Assembly: GCF_915403165.1 (NCBI RefSeq)
Contig: NZ_OU659204.1
Location: 2,356,001 to 2,420,000 of the forward strand
Length of the DNA stretch: 64,000 nucleotides
Origin: Providencia alcalifaciens
GTDB lineage: Bacteria > Pseudomonadota > Gammaproteobacteria > Enterobacterales > Enterobacteriaceae
Direction: 5' to 3'
The notes under the pieces were generated by a model. It saw only the letters and a list, made by a program, of their open reading frames with translations. It was not told the origin of the DNA and made no database searches. This document shows, piece by piece, positions 8,167 through 17,448 of the stretch (positions are counted from its first letter, which is position 1; every line of letters starts with the position of its first letter). Position numbers and translations under genes: made by a program.

Positions 8167-9777
8167 ATGCCTTTATTAACTGCCTTGCGCACCGCTTGCT
8201 TTACTGGAAATCCGCTTGCCGCTAACCAGATTGTTGAGCAACAAGTAGCACTATGGGAGCGCTGGCTACTGCCCATTACCGCCGAAAATCCAATGGGGGA
8301 TGACCCCGGTTATGATGATGACTTCGAACGCATGAAAGAAGAAGTCAACAAACTCTCGGGGTCAGACACTGAGTTGATTTACGCTCTTGCCGAAAACCTA
8401 CTGACCAACGTCTGCAAAGATGCGCGAGTTATCACTTACTATATTTGGGCGCGTTTGCATCGTGAAGGGGAAACAGGATTCGCCGATGGGCTTGGCCTAC
8501 TCGCAGGGTTACTGCATCGCTACCATGACAGCCTATTGCCTACGCGTCCAAATAGCCGAAAATCCGCCATCGAATGGCTCGCGGGTCAACGTGTCATCGA
8601 CAGTTTATCCCTCTACCCTGAGGTGGATAGCAACGAATTCTCCCGCATTGTGGCGCTACTTAGCGCGATCGTGGATGAGTTTCATACGTGGGATGAAGCC
8701 AGCCGCCCTAACCTTGCCCCCCTCTTACGTGCTTTAGAGAACCGGCTCGCCCAATCCGGTGGGGCGGATAGCGTCGTTCCGCAAAATATCAAAGCGTCTG
8801 AAAACGTCGCGACAAAGCAAACAGTCTCAGGTATCAGCCCTATCGCCCCCATCCAATCGGGTCGTGAGCTGCTCGACCAAGCCAAAGTGCTTGCCAATTA
8901 TCTACGTAATCAACCCAACGGCTGGCTGTCGGGTCATCGACTGATGACATCCGTCCGTTGGGATACCCTGCACCAATCGCCACCGCAAAATCAGCAGGGT
9001 TGCACACGTTTAGCCCCACCGCGCTCGGATGCGAAAGCCCAGTTAAAACGTTTATATCTGCAACAAAATTGGTTAGAACTCACAGAACAAGCCGACCGCC
9101 TATTCGCCGAAGGGGTTAACCATCTTTGGTTAGATGTTCAATGGTACTTACACCAAGCTCTCAGTAAATCTCCTGCGCCTTGGGACGGTTGGGCGGACGT
9201 TATTGCCTCTGATTTAAAACAATTTTTACTGCGTCTACCGGGGTTAGAAAATCTCGCATGGGAAGATGGCACTCCCTTTGCTGATGAAGTGACCCTTGCG
9301 TGGATCAAACAACAGATTCTGGAAGATAACATTCAGTCTCTGCACCATATGCCAGTTCAAGGCACGGATGACGATGACAACAGCTCGATATTCGCCTTAG
9401 AGCAAGAAGCATTAACGCAAGCCGATACTGAAGGTATCGAGGCCGCATTAGCCTGGTTAATGTCTCGTCCGAATATTCAGACCACCCGCCAAAAATGGCT
9501 ATTGCAGTTGGTGATGGCAAGAGTGGCAGAGCAGTTCGCCCGTCATGATTTGGCGCTGAACTTATTGCGCGAATTAGATAATCGCGCTGAGCACATGCAG
9601 CTGGCTGATTGGGAACCGCATTCCCTGTTTGAAGTCAAAGCCCGCCAATTACAACTTCTGCGCAGCAAAGCGCAACGTAACACACCGGATAAGGCCGAGT
9701 TACATCACCAAATGTCTGAATTATTGGCTCAATTGACTCGCTTAGATCCTGTCCGAGCGCTAGTACTCTACCCTTAA
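8167..9777 (+). CDS. tssA: TssA, T6SS baseplate/tail assembly protein (ImpA_N family)
   Basis: This 536-residue protein starts with an ImpA-type N-terminal domain (about residues 10-135, with NPMGDDPGYDDDFERMKEE and later GLLHRYHDSLLPTRP). A linker and a C-terminal region rich in helices follow (residues 290-536), of the VasJ type. TssA proteins bind the membrane complex and baseplate and prime or stabilise sheath polymerisation. The ATG at 8167 is preceded by GATAGGACATCACCT, a plausible ribosome site. The gene follows the two duplicated membrane genes and leads into tssF after a 23-base gap, so it sits within a T6SS structural operon. Confidence 0.9.
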   Translation: MPLLTALRTACFTGNPLAANQIVEQQVALWERWLLPITAENPMGDDPGYDDDFERMKEEVNKLSGSDTELIYALAENLLTNVCKDARVITYYIWARLHREGETGFADGLGLLAGLLHRYHDSLLPTRPNSRKSAIEWLAGQRVIDSLSLYPEVDSNEFSRIVALLSAIVDEFHTWDEASRPNLAPLLRALENRLAQSGGADSVVPQNIKASENVATKQTVSGISPIAPIQSGRELLDQAKVLANYLRNQPNGWLSGHRLMTSVRWDTLHQSPPQNQQGCTRLAPPRSDAKAQLKRLYLQQNWLELTEQADRLFAEGVNHLWLDVQWYLHQALSKSPAPWDGWADVIASDLKQFLLRLPGLENLAWEDGTPFADEVTLAWIKQQILEDNIQSLHHMPVQGTDDDDNSSIFALEQEALTQADTEGIEAALAWLMSRPNIQTTRQKWLLQLVMARVAEQFARHDLALNLLRELDNRAEHMQLADWEPHSLFEVKARQLQLLRSKAQRNTPDKAELHHQMSELLAQLTRLDPVRALVLYP

Positions 9778-9800
9778 ATTAATCAGTGAGAGTGATACGA

Positions 9801-11552
9801 ATGGATGATTTAACCCTTCGCTATTATGATGCAGAAATGCGCTATCTGCGCGAAGCTGCGAAAGAGTTCGCCCAAGCTCACCCCGACCGGGCAGCACTAT
9901 TAGATTTAGATAAAGCAGGCATTCCCGACCCTTTTGTTGAGCGACTATTTGAAGGTTTTGCCTTTTCGATGGGTCAACTGCGCCAAAAAATTGATGATGA
10001 TTTACCTGAATTAACAGAAGGATTGGTCAGCCTACTTTGGCCTCATTACTTACAAACCATCCCTTCCCTGTCCGTGGTTGAACTCGCACCAGATATTCAC
10101 GATATGAAATTATCGTCGGTGATCCCAGCCAATTTTGAAGTGCTTTCACGCCCGATTGGCGAGAAGAAAACCGTTTGTCGTTACCGTACCACACGGGATT
10201 TAACCTTAAACCCCATTGCGCTATCCACAGTGAATTTAACCACTGAGCCTGACGGACGTTCCGTGATCCGATTACGCTTCGATTGTGCAAAACTGGTCGA
10301 TTGGAAACAGAGCCCTCTTGGTGCTATTTCCTTCTATTTAGCGGGTGACGTCCCGACCACTTACGCCCTGCATCTAGCACTCACCAAACACGTCGCGGTA
10401 ACCTATATTCGCTTACCATCGTCCCCTGACCGCGTTCGTTTACCGCTGTGGTTTTCTCCCGGCGGATTTGCTGAAGAAGATCAACTGTGGCCTAAAGGCG
10501 ATAGCACTTTTAGTGGCTACCAGTTATTGCTGGAGTATTTTTCTTTTCGCGAAAAGTTTTTCTTCGTCAACTTAAACGGGCTTGAAGAGATTCAATTACC
10601 CGAAGGACTAAGTCACTTTGAGCTGGAAATTGTGCTCGATACCCTGTGGGATAGCGACATTCCATTAAGTCGCGATAACCTAAAACTGCACAGCGTGCCG
10701 GTGATCAACTTATTCAATATTGAAGCTGACCCGCTCACCGTTAACGGGTTAGAAAGTGAATATTTACTGCGTCCCCGCCGCCTGCAAGATGGGCACACTG
10801 AAATTTACGCTGTTGATACGGTTCATGGCACAAGGCGAGGTGAACACATTCACTATGTTCCATTCAGTAGCTTTCGCCATCGAGGCGGTATGTTGCGCCG
10901 CAATGCACCAGAACACTACTACCACACTCGCGTTAAACGTGGTGTCAGTGGCTTGCATGATACATGGCTGATTTTAGGGGGAGAACGCGAACAGCCAACC
11001 GCCGCTCTGGAAAGTGAAACCTTATCTTTGCAATTAACCGGCACTAACGGGCAGCTTCCGCGCAAAGCGCTGCAAAGTACATTGCTCGACAGAACCGAAG
11101 AAACAAAACAAATCCCGTTGCAGGTCCGCAATTTATGTAAGCCAACCCTGCCATGCTATCCCCCAGCTGAAGACCGATTCCATTGGCGCGTTCTCAGCCA
11201 CCTTGGCGCTAGCTTTCTTAATATGATGGACAACGTGGAAGTGTTACGCGGCACATTGGCGCTCTATGACTGGCGAGAAGATGATTTAAACAGTCGCAAG
11301 CTCGATGCCATGATCCACGTTGAGCAGCACCTTATCGAGCGCTTCGAAAAAGGCTTTTTACAGCGCGGTATTGCCATCGATGTTACCCTTGATAGCAACG
11401 GATTTAACGGTGAAGGTGATATTCATCTCTTTGGTGAAATGCTCAACCGCTTTTTTGCACTTTATACCGATGTGCATCTATTTAACCAATTGACTCTCCA
11501 TATTTTACCAACAGGAAATAGCCTCACATGGACAGAGAACCATCCTCAGTAA
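9801..11552 (+). CDS. tssF: TssF, T6SS baseplate subunit
   Basis: The protein begins MDDLTLRYYDAEMRYLREAA, which is the typical TssF N-terminus, and is about 583 residues long, normal for the family. Further conserved text includes GFAFSMGQLRQKIDDDLPEL and LWPHYLQTIPSLS near residues 50-95. TssF forms a wedge with TssG, TssK and TssE in the T6SS baseplate. An in-frame GTG at 9786 exists, but the ATG at 9801 has GAGAG at 9788-9792 at good spacing and matches the family start. The 3' end overlaps tssG by 25 bases, which implies translational coupling of the two wedge proteins. Confidence 0.95.
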   Translation: MDDLTLRYYDAEMRYLREAAKEFAQAHPDRAALLDLDKAGIPDPFVERLFEGFAFSMGQLRQKIDDDLPELTEGLVSLLWPHYLQTIPSLSVVELAPDIHDMKLSSVIPANFEVLSRPIGEKKTVCRYRTTRDLTLNPIALSTVNLTTEPDGRSVIRLRFDCAKLVDWKQSPLGAISFYLAGDVPTTYALHLALTKHVAVTYIRLPSSPDRVRLPLWFSPGGFAEEDQLWPKGDSTFSGYQLLLEYFSFREKFFFVNLNGLEEIQLPEGLSHFELEIVLDTLWDSDIPLSRDNLKLHSVPVINLFNIEADPLTVNGLESEYLLRPRRLQDGHTEIYAVDTVHGTRRGEHIHYVPFSSFRHRGGMLRRNAPEHYYHTRVKRGVSGLHDTWLILGGEREQPTAALESETLSLQLTGTNGQLPRKALQSTLLDRTEETKQIPLQVRNLCKPTLPCYPPAEDRFHWRVLSHLGASFLNMMDNVEVLRGTLALYDWREDDLNSRKLDAMIHVEQHLIERFEKGFLQRGIAIDVTLDSNGFNGEGDIHLFGEMLNRFFALYTDVHLFNQLTLHILPTGNSLTWTENHPQ

Positions 11553-12619
11553 ATCAACTTTTTGATGCGCTAGGGGAGCGTCTACCACGGGTTAACTTCT
11601 ATCGGTTTTGCCAGCTACTAGAACAGAGTAATAAACAGCGCCCACCGCTGGGTAGCACCCAAGACCCAAAAACGGATGTTATCCGGTTTCGTCCCCATCG
11701 AGGGATGGGTTTCCCTGTTACCGAAATTAAAGGCATCGATATTGAAGACCGCTACCGAGATAGCAATACGCCCAGTATTCGAACCACCTTTTTAGGGTTA
11801 TATGGCGTCACATCACCATTACCCACCGCCTACCTCGATGACATCGCACAACAACGGGAAGGAACCGAATCGCTCACGGATTTTCTGGATATTTTTAACC
11901 ATCGGCTCACGACGCAGTTTTACCGTATTTGGCGAAAATACTCCTATCCAGCGACCTTTTCCGCAGGTGGCGAAGATGAAACTTCCCAGTATTTGTATGG
12001 ACTGATTGGCTTAGGGATCCCCGGCACTGCCCAACATGTACAAGCGCCTTTATCCCGCTTTCTAGCCTTACTGGGTACATTGCGTTTTCCAACGCGCACC
12101 GCAGAAGGAGTTGCATCTCTTGTTAAATTACTCGCACCTGATACTCACGTAAAAATCAAACCCCATGATCCGCGGCGTATCGAACAAATAACTCAAACTG
12201 GGCTATCGTGCAGAACACCAATGACCTTAACCAACAAACCCGTTTTAGGTCAGTATTCTACCGATGTAAACAGCCAAATTTTGATTACCTTACAGACAGA
12301 TAACTTTGATGAAGCCCGCAATTGGCTGCCTGACGGACAACTGTATCAAGATTTAATGGCACTGTTGCATGTTTACCTAGGGTCAAGAGTCAATGCCCGT
12401 CTTTGTCTCAAATTACCCAGAAAGTTGCTCCCGAACGCAACGTTAAGCACCCAATCTCACCAAGGTGTTCAATTGGGACGTACCGCCGCGATGGGCGCAT
12501 TACCCCCTAATGCCCCTCACCAAGAACACATTATTACCTTAAATTTAGGGCGCTATCAGCGATTATCGGCAACATCACACTCTACGCCGCCCTCACATTA
12601 CGCTAATTATCGATTCTAA
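11528..12619 (+). CDS. tssG: TssG, T6SS baseplate subunit
   Basis: This 363-residue protein has the TssG layout: an N-terminal NFYRFCQLLEQSN, then IRFRPHRGMGFPVTEI, then FLGLYGVTSPLPTAYLDDI. These are strong family signatures. TssG pairs with two TssF chains in the baseplate wedge. The gene starts inside the end of tssF, and tssJ begins 16 bases after it, so it is tightly packed in the operon. Length and all recognisable blocks are intact, with no sign of decay. Confidence 0.95.
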   Translation: MDREPSSVNQLFDALGERLPRVNFYRFCQLLEQSNKQRPPLGSTQDPKTDVIRFRPHRGMGFPVTEIKGIDIEDRYRDSNTPSIRTTFLGLYGVTSPLPTAYLDDIAQQREGTESLTDFLDIFNHRLTTQFYRIWRKYSYPATFSAGGEDETSQYLYGLIGLGIPGTAQHVQAPLSRFLALLGTLRFPTRTAEGVASLVKLLAPDTHVKIKPHDPRRIEQITQTGLSCRTPMTLTNKPVLGQYSTDVNSQILITLQTDNFDEARNWLPDGQLYQDLMALLHVYLGSRVNARLCLKLPRKLLPNATLSTQSHQGVQLGRTAAMGALPPNAPHQEHIITLNLGRYQRLSATSHSTPPSHYANYRF

Positions 12620-12634
12620 TTCTGGGACTCCCCT

Positions 12635-13174
12635 ATGAAACACATCCCTTTATTGCCATTTTGCGGCAAAACATTGGTGCTTCTGACTGCTTTAAACCTC
12701 GCTGGATGCGGACTCACTCAAATGGTCAGCGATGGCACTCGCAATGCAGCAAACGCGATATTTTATAAGCAAGTGAAAGTCGTCCATCTTGATTTTGTAG
12801 CGCGTGAAGCGCTCAATACCGATGACACAGGCGCATCGCTGTCCACCATCATTCGTGTATATCAATTAAAAGATACGGAAAGCTTTGATGAGAGTGATTA
12901 CGCGTCGTTATTTGCCAAAGATAGCCAAGTACTAAAATCTTCTCTCGTGGAACAAAAAGATTTACGCATTCGCCCAGGTGAATCGATTTCCCTCGATATG
13001 CCCCTTAAAGAAGGCGCTGAATTTGTTGCCGTTGCGGTGATGTTCCATCACCCTGACCTTATCACCGATGACTGGCGCGTCGTGATCCCAATAAAACGGT
13101 TACTACCGGATGACCCACGTTTACTCACCCTCGCGGATAACGCCATGACCTTAAAACCACTTGGAGAAAAATAG
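12635..13174 (+). CDS. tssJ: TssJ, T6SS outer-membrane lipoprotein
   Basis: This 179-residue protein has a lipoprotein signal peptide (hydrophobic stretch near residues 12-22) and the lipobox LAGC, which puts the lipidated Cys at residue 25. The mature part reads like TssJ/VasD, with a beta-sandwich pattern and FVAVAVMFHHPDL, LDMPLKEGAEF and DDWRVVIP blocks. TssJ anchors TssM to the outer membrane. It ends one base before the start chosen for tssE, so the two are probably translated in sequence. Confidence 0.93.
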   Translation: MKHIPLLPFCGKTLVLLTALNLAGCGLTQMVSDGTRNAANAIFYKQVKVVHLDFVAREALNTDDTGASLSTIIRVYQLKDTESFDESDYASLFAKDSQVLKSSLVEQKDLRIRPGESISLDMPLKEGAEFVAVAVMFHHPDLITDDWRVVIPIKRLLPDDPRLLTLADNAMTLKPLGEK

Positions 13175-13175
13175 C

Positions 13176-13604
13176 ATGTCCCAGCCTTCATTATATGAAA
13201 TGTTGACGGGGTATTTTGCGGGTGGATTGGATATTGATGCGATTCCAGAACATGACCAAGTGATGGTGTCTGTGATGGACAATATTCGCCGCATTCTCAA
13301 CGCCAGAGCGGGCAGTATCGAGCACCTTCCCGACTACGGGCTACCTGATATGAGTAAAATGATCCAAGGTCTCCCCGGCACCGCTCACAATATGATGACC
13401 ATTTTATCGGCAACGTTACTCAAGTATGAGCCTCGCATCAAATCACTCTCTTTAGTGTTATTACCGCAAAACAGCTTTGGGGCACTCCATTACGCCCTTG
13501 AGGTTGAATTACATGAGCAAGGTTTGATCCGCTATGGCACTGAGTTTATGCCTGATGGGCGCATTCTCGTCCATCATCTAAAAAAACAATTCGATACGAT
13601 TTAA
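13176..13604 (+). CDS. tssE: TssE, gp25-like T6SS baseplate protein
   Basis: This protein of about 142 residues has the gp25-like fold signature: VMDNIRRILNARAGSIEHLP followed by DYGLPDM and a terminal RYGTEFMPDGRILVHH. It is the phage gp25 equivalent that nucleates the sheath at the baseplate. A TTG at 13161 would extend it by five residues, but the ATG at 13176 has GGAG at 13163-13166 and sits directly after the tssJ stop. Length is normal for the family. Confidence 0.93.
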   Translation: MSQPSLYEMLTGYFAGGLDIDAIPEHDQVMVSVMDNIRRILNARAGSIEHLPDYGLPDMSKMIQGLPGTAHNMMTILSATLLKYEPRIKSLSLVLLPQNSFGALHYALEVELHEQGLIRYGTEFMPDGRILVHHLKKQFDTI

Positions 13605-13627
13605 ACCGACGACAGCGTGAGAAGACT

Positions 13628-14974
13628 ATGAACCCAGATTTAAACACATTGCGCCTTGGTGGCGACCCGCGCACGCTGGCTGATTTTGCCGCGCTCAAAG
13701 AAGAATTAAATAAACGCTTTCACCCTGCCCGCCCTGATGTAGATTGGGCGCGTGCCCACGGACTTTGTTTGTCCTTATTCAACCAAAACGGCGCTGATTT
13801 ACAAACTTGCGCATGGTTTACCCTGATCCGCCAGCATCAAAATGGCATCGCGGGATTAAACGAAGGCTTATCGTTACTCCAACATTTACTGAGCCGCCAC
13901 TGGCAAGGATTATGGCCACAACAGACCCATGCCCGGGTTGAAATTCTCGCGACGCTGAGCCAACAATTGATGACGGGGCTACGCGCCCATGCGCCTGTTT
14001 ATGCAGACCTGCCAGCACTGTATCAAACTGAAGCGACGCTCAACCAAATCGGACAGTTACTGCAAACATTAGAGCTCAAACACCTTACTCAGCTGGAACG
14101 ACTGCAAAACTTGCTCACCACCCAAGCCAAGCAGCTCGAAAATACCGATGTTCCTGATAGTGGTTTTATTCCACCAACGCCGCTGCAATTGCCAAAAACC
14201 TCGCCATCGTCATTTCATGCCCGTACCGCCGCAACGCCAATTTCCATCAAAGCCAATGCCACCATCAGCGCACCGACACCAACCCAGCCTTCTTACCGCA
14301 AAGGCATTTGTGTGGGTCTGGCTTTCGGTATTGTGCTCACAGGCGCGCTGTGTGCAGGCACCTTGTATGTCTTACACCCACAAATCAATAACCACGTTTT
14401 AGCGCAAGCTCTCCCACAGCTCCCTGACTTTACGCCGAATATTGCTTCAATACTTGAGCAACAATTACAGCCTAATGCCGCGCAACCCAATAGTTTTTCT
14501 CCAGAAAAACTCAAGATAATCGATAACTACCTCGTGGAATTAGAGTCCGTCTCCCCTATTTGGTCTCAGCAGTATGGATTAAATATGGTCAGTTACCTCA
14601 CGAAGCAATATGGTGAACGGCAAGAAGTCAGCACATTTAATGATAAATGGCAGCAAAATATGCAAATTAATGCGTTATCTAGCGATAAATTACAACAATG
14701 GTCTGAGGGGATGACGGAGTTAAACAATCTCAGTACACGCTTAGATAGCCTTGATGGTAAACCGCGCAGCTATATCACGGGGTCTGAATTAAAAACCGTG
14801 ATTTTCAATGCCCGCCAGCACTTTAATCAAAGCGTTCCGTTAGAAGAAGAATTACGCCGCCTTGAGCAACTTCAAACCCAAGGCTCCGTCCCTGAGTCTG
14901 AATACCAACGGATTGATAACCATTTTAAACAGCTACTCAATCGCTATGCGTTGATAAGACAAGATAAGTCTTAA
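13628..14974 (+). CDS. VasL-type T6SS protein (ImpA_N domain plus membrane helix)
   Basis: This 448-residue protein begins with an ImpA-type N-terminal domain (residues 8-110, with LRLGGDPRTLADFAALKEEL and a HWQGLWP motif). A Pro/Thr-rich linker follows, then one membrane helix near residues 226-250 (LAFGIVLTGALCAGTLYVL) and a periplasmic VasL-type C-terminal domain. It is a second TssA-like protein in the cluster, tethered to the inner membrane. Such TssA/VasL pairs occur in enterobacterial T6SS loci. It is the last recognisable T6SS structural gene on the right side of the locus. Confidence 0.85.
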   Translation: MNPDLNTLRLGGDPRTLADFAALKEELNKRFHPARPDVDWARAHGLCLSLFNQNGADLQTCAWFTLIRQHQNGIAGLNEGLSLLQHLLSRHWQGLWPQQTHARVEILATLSQQLMTGLRAHAPVYADLPALYQTEATLNQIGQLLQTLELKHLTQLERLQNLLTTQAKQLENTDVPDSGFIPPTPLQLPKTSPSSFHARTAATPISIKANATISAPTPTQPSYRKGICVGLAFGIVLTGALCAGTLYVLHPQINNHVLAQALPQLPDFTPNIASILEQQLQPNAAQPNSFSPEKLKIIDNYLVELESVSPIWSQQYGLNMVSYLTKQYGERQEVSTFNDKWQQNMQINALSSDKLQQWSEGMTELNNLSTRLDSLDGKPRSYITGSELKTVIFNARQHFNQSVPLEEELRRLEQLQTQGSVPESEYQRIDNHFKQLLNRYALIRQDKS

Positions 14975-15128
14975 TGCAATTTCTGCTCTGAATTCTACAT
15001 TTGAATGAGGAGTTTCCCCTAGCTCTTCCTCAAAATTGATTACTATCAATTGAATGGAACTGCACTTTTTATGAGTGTCAATTTTCTATGAATAGCGATT
15101 CTCTACAAATAACAAAGGATGTTTTTTA

Positions 15129-15641
15129 ATGAAATGGAATTTAACTCGAACGCAATATATGGCTGATTTTATTGTTGTTCCTATTTACGTGATTGTGGCA
15201 TTTACTGTGGCACTTTTTCGTGAAAGTGCTCAATTATCTTGGTTGCTCTATTTTATGTTGGGATGGTGTATTTGGACGCTGATGGAATATATTATTCATC
15301 GCCATGGCTTCCATTTTTACTATAAAAGAGATCACGCAAGACACCATGTAAAACCGAAAGCATGGATAGGAACAACCCCTTTAGTCAGCACCTCGCTCCT
15401 CGCCATTATTTGGGGCTTATGTGCTATTATCAGTAATAATATCGGGTTAGGTAGCATTATTTTTATTGGTTTTTGCTTTGGTTATTATAGTTATATTGGT
15501 ATTCATTATTTAATTCATCATTCTAAGCTGGCAATTATTAACACCCTTCGCCACCATCATGAATTACACCATCGTAACCCTCGCATCAATTATGGTGTTT
15601 CCGTCAGATTTTGGGATTATATATTTAGAACGAAAGCGTAA
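15129..15641 (+). CDS. Fatty acid hydroxylase/sterol desaturase family membrane protein
   Basis: This 170-residue membrane protein has the His boxes of the diiron hydroxylase superfamily: HRHGFH near residue 57, HARHH near residue 73, HYLIHH near residue 130 and RHHHELHH near residue 141. Three to four hydrophobic segments separate them. Relatives hydroxylate or desaturate lipids in the membrane. The substrate cannot be told from the sequence. AAAGGATG upstream of the ATG is a fair ribosome site. It follows the T6SS operon after about 150 bases of AT-rich DNA and is probably a separate unit. Confidence 0.8.
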   Translation: MKWNLTRTQYMADFIVVPIYVIVAFTVALFRESAQLSWLLYFMLGWCIWTLMEYIIHRHGFHFYYKRDHARHHVKPKAWIGTTPLVSTSLLAIIWGLCAIISNNIGLGSIIFIGFCFGYYSYIGIHYLIHHSKLAIINTLRHHHELHHRNPRINYGVSVRFWDYIFRTKA

Positions 15642-15757
15642 TATTAATCTATTTTCCCCTTGATAACGCGTTACTCAGATACGTTACTTCTATTTATTGA
15701 ATACATGTCAACCTGACAAGAGATTATGCTCAGAAGCAGTACAAACAAGCCATAAAG

Positions 15758-15783
15758 AGGAGCCTGCCGAATGCCCGAAATAA
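15758..15783 (+). repeat. Start-region repeat, copy 1
   Basis: Twenty-six bases containing the ribosome site and first codons of the DUF3304 gene (AGGAGCCTGCCGAATG followed by CCCGAAATAA) recur at 16288-16313 with two mismatches. The copies are 530 bases apart in the same orientation and bracket the DUF3304 gene. Confidence 0.95.
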
Positions 15784-16313
15784 ATCACTTTCGTTCATTT
15801 GTCCTACACGGAACGATTACCACCATTCTATATGCGCTGGTTTTAATACTATCGGGTTGCTCTCTCGCTGATCGCAAAAACCAGCCCATGGCAGCGGGTT
15901 TAAGTGGCTTTAACCATACACAAGGCAGTATTACTTCATTTTCGGTGAATGGCTCAAGTGCCAGCGTCGGTGGCGTTCAATGCTGCGTTCTACTCCCCGC
16001 TAAATGGGCTCCCGGTCTTCACGCCAGAATAAAATGGGAAAGTTTGGATAAAAGTAAACTGTCGCCAATGCCTAAATTTAGTCAAGTAGAAGCCTATAAG
16101 CGGTGGGAGGCGGAACTAGAACGCTACAGTACCCAACATGAAGTCAGTGTGCCGATCCCAGAATATGACAGTAAAACGGCCTGCGGCTTAGCTGTACATT
16201 TTTTGCCTTGCAACCAAGTTAAAGTGACCACATCTTGTAAAAGCTATGGTTCTGATGATTACCCCATTAACGAACCGGTTGATATGAAGGAGCCTGCCGT
16301 ATGTCCGAAATAA
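15771..16313 (+). CDS. DUF3304 family lipoprotein
   Basis: This 180-residue protein has a hydrophobic stretch near residues 16-28 and a lipobox LSGC, so it is probably an envelope lipoprotein. The mature part has the DUF3304 pattern: GGVQCCVLLPAKW near residue 66 and TACGLAVHFLPC near residue 148, with conserved Cys residues. DUF3304 genes are often found beside T6SS phospholipase effector genes, where an immunity role is suspected. Here the gene lies downstream of a T6SS cluster. AGGAG at 15758-15762 is a strong ribosome site at good spacing. The last 26 bases repeat the gene's own start region. Confidence 0.8.
   Translation: MPEINHFRSFVLHGTITTILYALVLILSGCSLADRKNQPMAAGLSGFNHTQGSITSFSVNGSSASVGGVQCCVLLPAKWAPGLHARIKWESLDKSKLSPMPKFSQVEAYKRWEAELERYSTQHEVSVPIPEYDSKTACGLAVHFLPCNQVKVTTSCKSYGSDDYPINEPVDMKEPAVCPK
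16288..16313 (+). repeat. Start-region repeat, copy 2
   Basis: This copy of the 15758-15783 segment lies at the very end of the DUF3304 gene. It provides AAGGAG and an ATG at 16301 that starts a second, very short reading frame. The pattern is expected when one gene of a tandem array with a shared start cassette has been lost. Confidence 0.95.
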
Positions 16314-16336
16314 CCAACGCCAAAATGCCGACGTAG
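16301..16336 (+). pseudogene. Remnant start of a lost gene after the DUF3304 gene
   Basis: An ATG with a strong ribosome site (AAGGAG at 16287-16292) opens a frame of 11 codons (MSEITNAKMPT) before a TAG. The start cassette is a near copy of that of the preceding gene, so translation signals are intact while the body is missing or disrupted. The following 110 bases contain no matching frame that I can identify. It may be the vestige of a second DUF3304 gene or of the partner effector gene. Which one cannot be decided here. Confidence 0.4.
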
Positions 16337-16450
16337 GCACTGCATTTCCCGAAATTGGCGAATGTCGCATTAACAACAAATCTCTGTCATTTAAATTGTG
16401 CTTATTTTCCCTTACCCTCATACCGATATTTCTTGCAAATATTCCCTTTC

Positions 16451-17347
16451 TTATCGGTCGCTATTTATGCCATCAAAATCAACTTCTCCCGTGATTTTAT
16501 CGATATCAAAATACGCAATAACTGGGGTGGTCAGGGGATCTCCTGCGCCTCGACACCCTACAGATTGGTGATCTTCACGCACTAGCAATCTCATGAAATC
16601 CGCGCTATTAATTCCCTCATAAAACAGGCATCTATCTTCTGTACTCAACCATAATGAAATCACTCGGGTTGCTAAGTCTAATTCAGAAGGATTCACATCA
16701 TTGCGATAACTATCCCCATGATGCAGTTGCCATAGCTGGTCTTTTCTCAGCCATCCCCTAACTATATCACCCGATACCGTATAGTAATTGACAAGAACAA
16801 ACTCCCCTTCTACTTCCATTTGACCAGACACTTGGTCGCCAGCAATCACGAAAACATCCTCGACTAAACATGTGTCATTCGGTGCAGAATAAAAATACGC
16901 TTTTCCATCGCCAACGACTTGATAATGGTTATTCTTAGCCGGAAGCGTCAGCGGATAGCCTCCCTTTTTAATCTCCAAACACTCATTCGTTGCCGTGACT
17001 TTATTTTCTATAGGTACAAATGATTTTGCAGGCACCCAACCTGTAACAAATTGATTATTCTTGTCTCGATAACGAATATAGAAATATTGCTCACCATTTA
17101 ATTCATTGATTTCTCGAAATACCTCAACTTTATCACCCGGAATAATAAACGTGGATAGCTGGCACTGTTTATCCGGTGCAGAATAAAAATAGGCTTTATC
17201 CTTAACTATCGCGGAACTAAAGTGAAAACCTGCTTCAGCGGTAGAAAAGTCAGCGGCCTCTTCACACCGTTCATTTGAATATAACGGGTCATTTGCATAT
17301 AACGGCGCTGAAAAACACAGCAGCAAACATAAATAAAACTGTTTCAT
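16451..17347 (-). CDS. Secreted protein with two SH3-like repeats, unknown function
   Basis: This 298-residue protein starts with a clear signal peptide (MKQFYLCLLLCFSAPLYAND). It contains two copies of an SH3-like unit: the first has KAYFYSAPDKQCQ and later GWVPAKSF (about residues 51-107), the second KAYFYSAPNDTCL and later GWLRKDQLW (about residues 149-207). A C-terminal domain with paired Cys follows. Bacterial SH3-like domains often bind peptidoglycan, so a periplasmic or cell-wall role is plausible, but nothing shows an enzyme. It is convergent with the DUF3304 gene and divergent from the DUF1345 gene. I do not recognise a named family. Confidence 0.7.
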   Translation of the reverse strand: MKQFYLCLLLCFSAPLYANDPLYSNERCEEAADFSTAEAGFHFSSAIVKDKAYFYSAPDKQCQLSTFIIPGDKVEVFREINELNGEQYFYIRYRDKNNQFVTGWVPAKSFVPIENKVTATNECLEIKKGGYPLTLPAKNNHYQVVGDGKAYFYSAPNDTCLVEDVFVIAGDQVSGQMEVEGEFVLVNYYTVSGDIVRGWLRKDQLWQLHHGDSYRNDVNPSELDLATRVISLWLSTEDRCLFYEGINSADFMRLLVREDHQSVGCRGAGDPLTTPVIAYFDIDKITGEVDFDGINSDR

Positions 17348-17448
17348 TTCATTCCTTGAAACGCAGTAATTAGTGCATCCTTTTTACCAGTGATATACTC
17401 AATTTACTTTAGGAAAAACACCCGATTATTAAATTCAAGGAATACCCC

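Noticed and set aside
16355..16585. Plus-strand frame of 76 codons after the DUF3304 gene
   Set aside because: It has no ribosome site, overlaps the 3' end of the convincing minus-strand SH3-like gene and has no protein-like composition.
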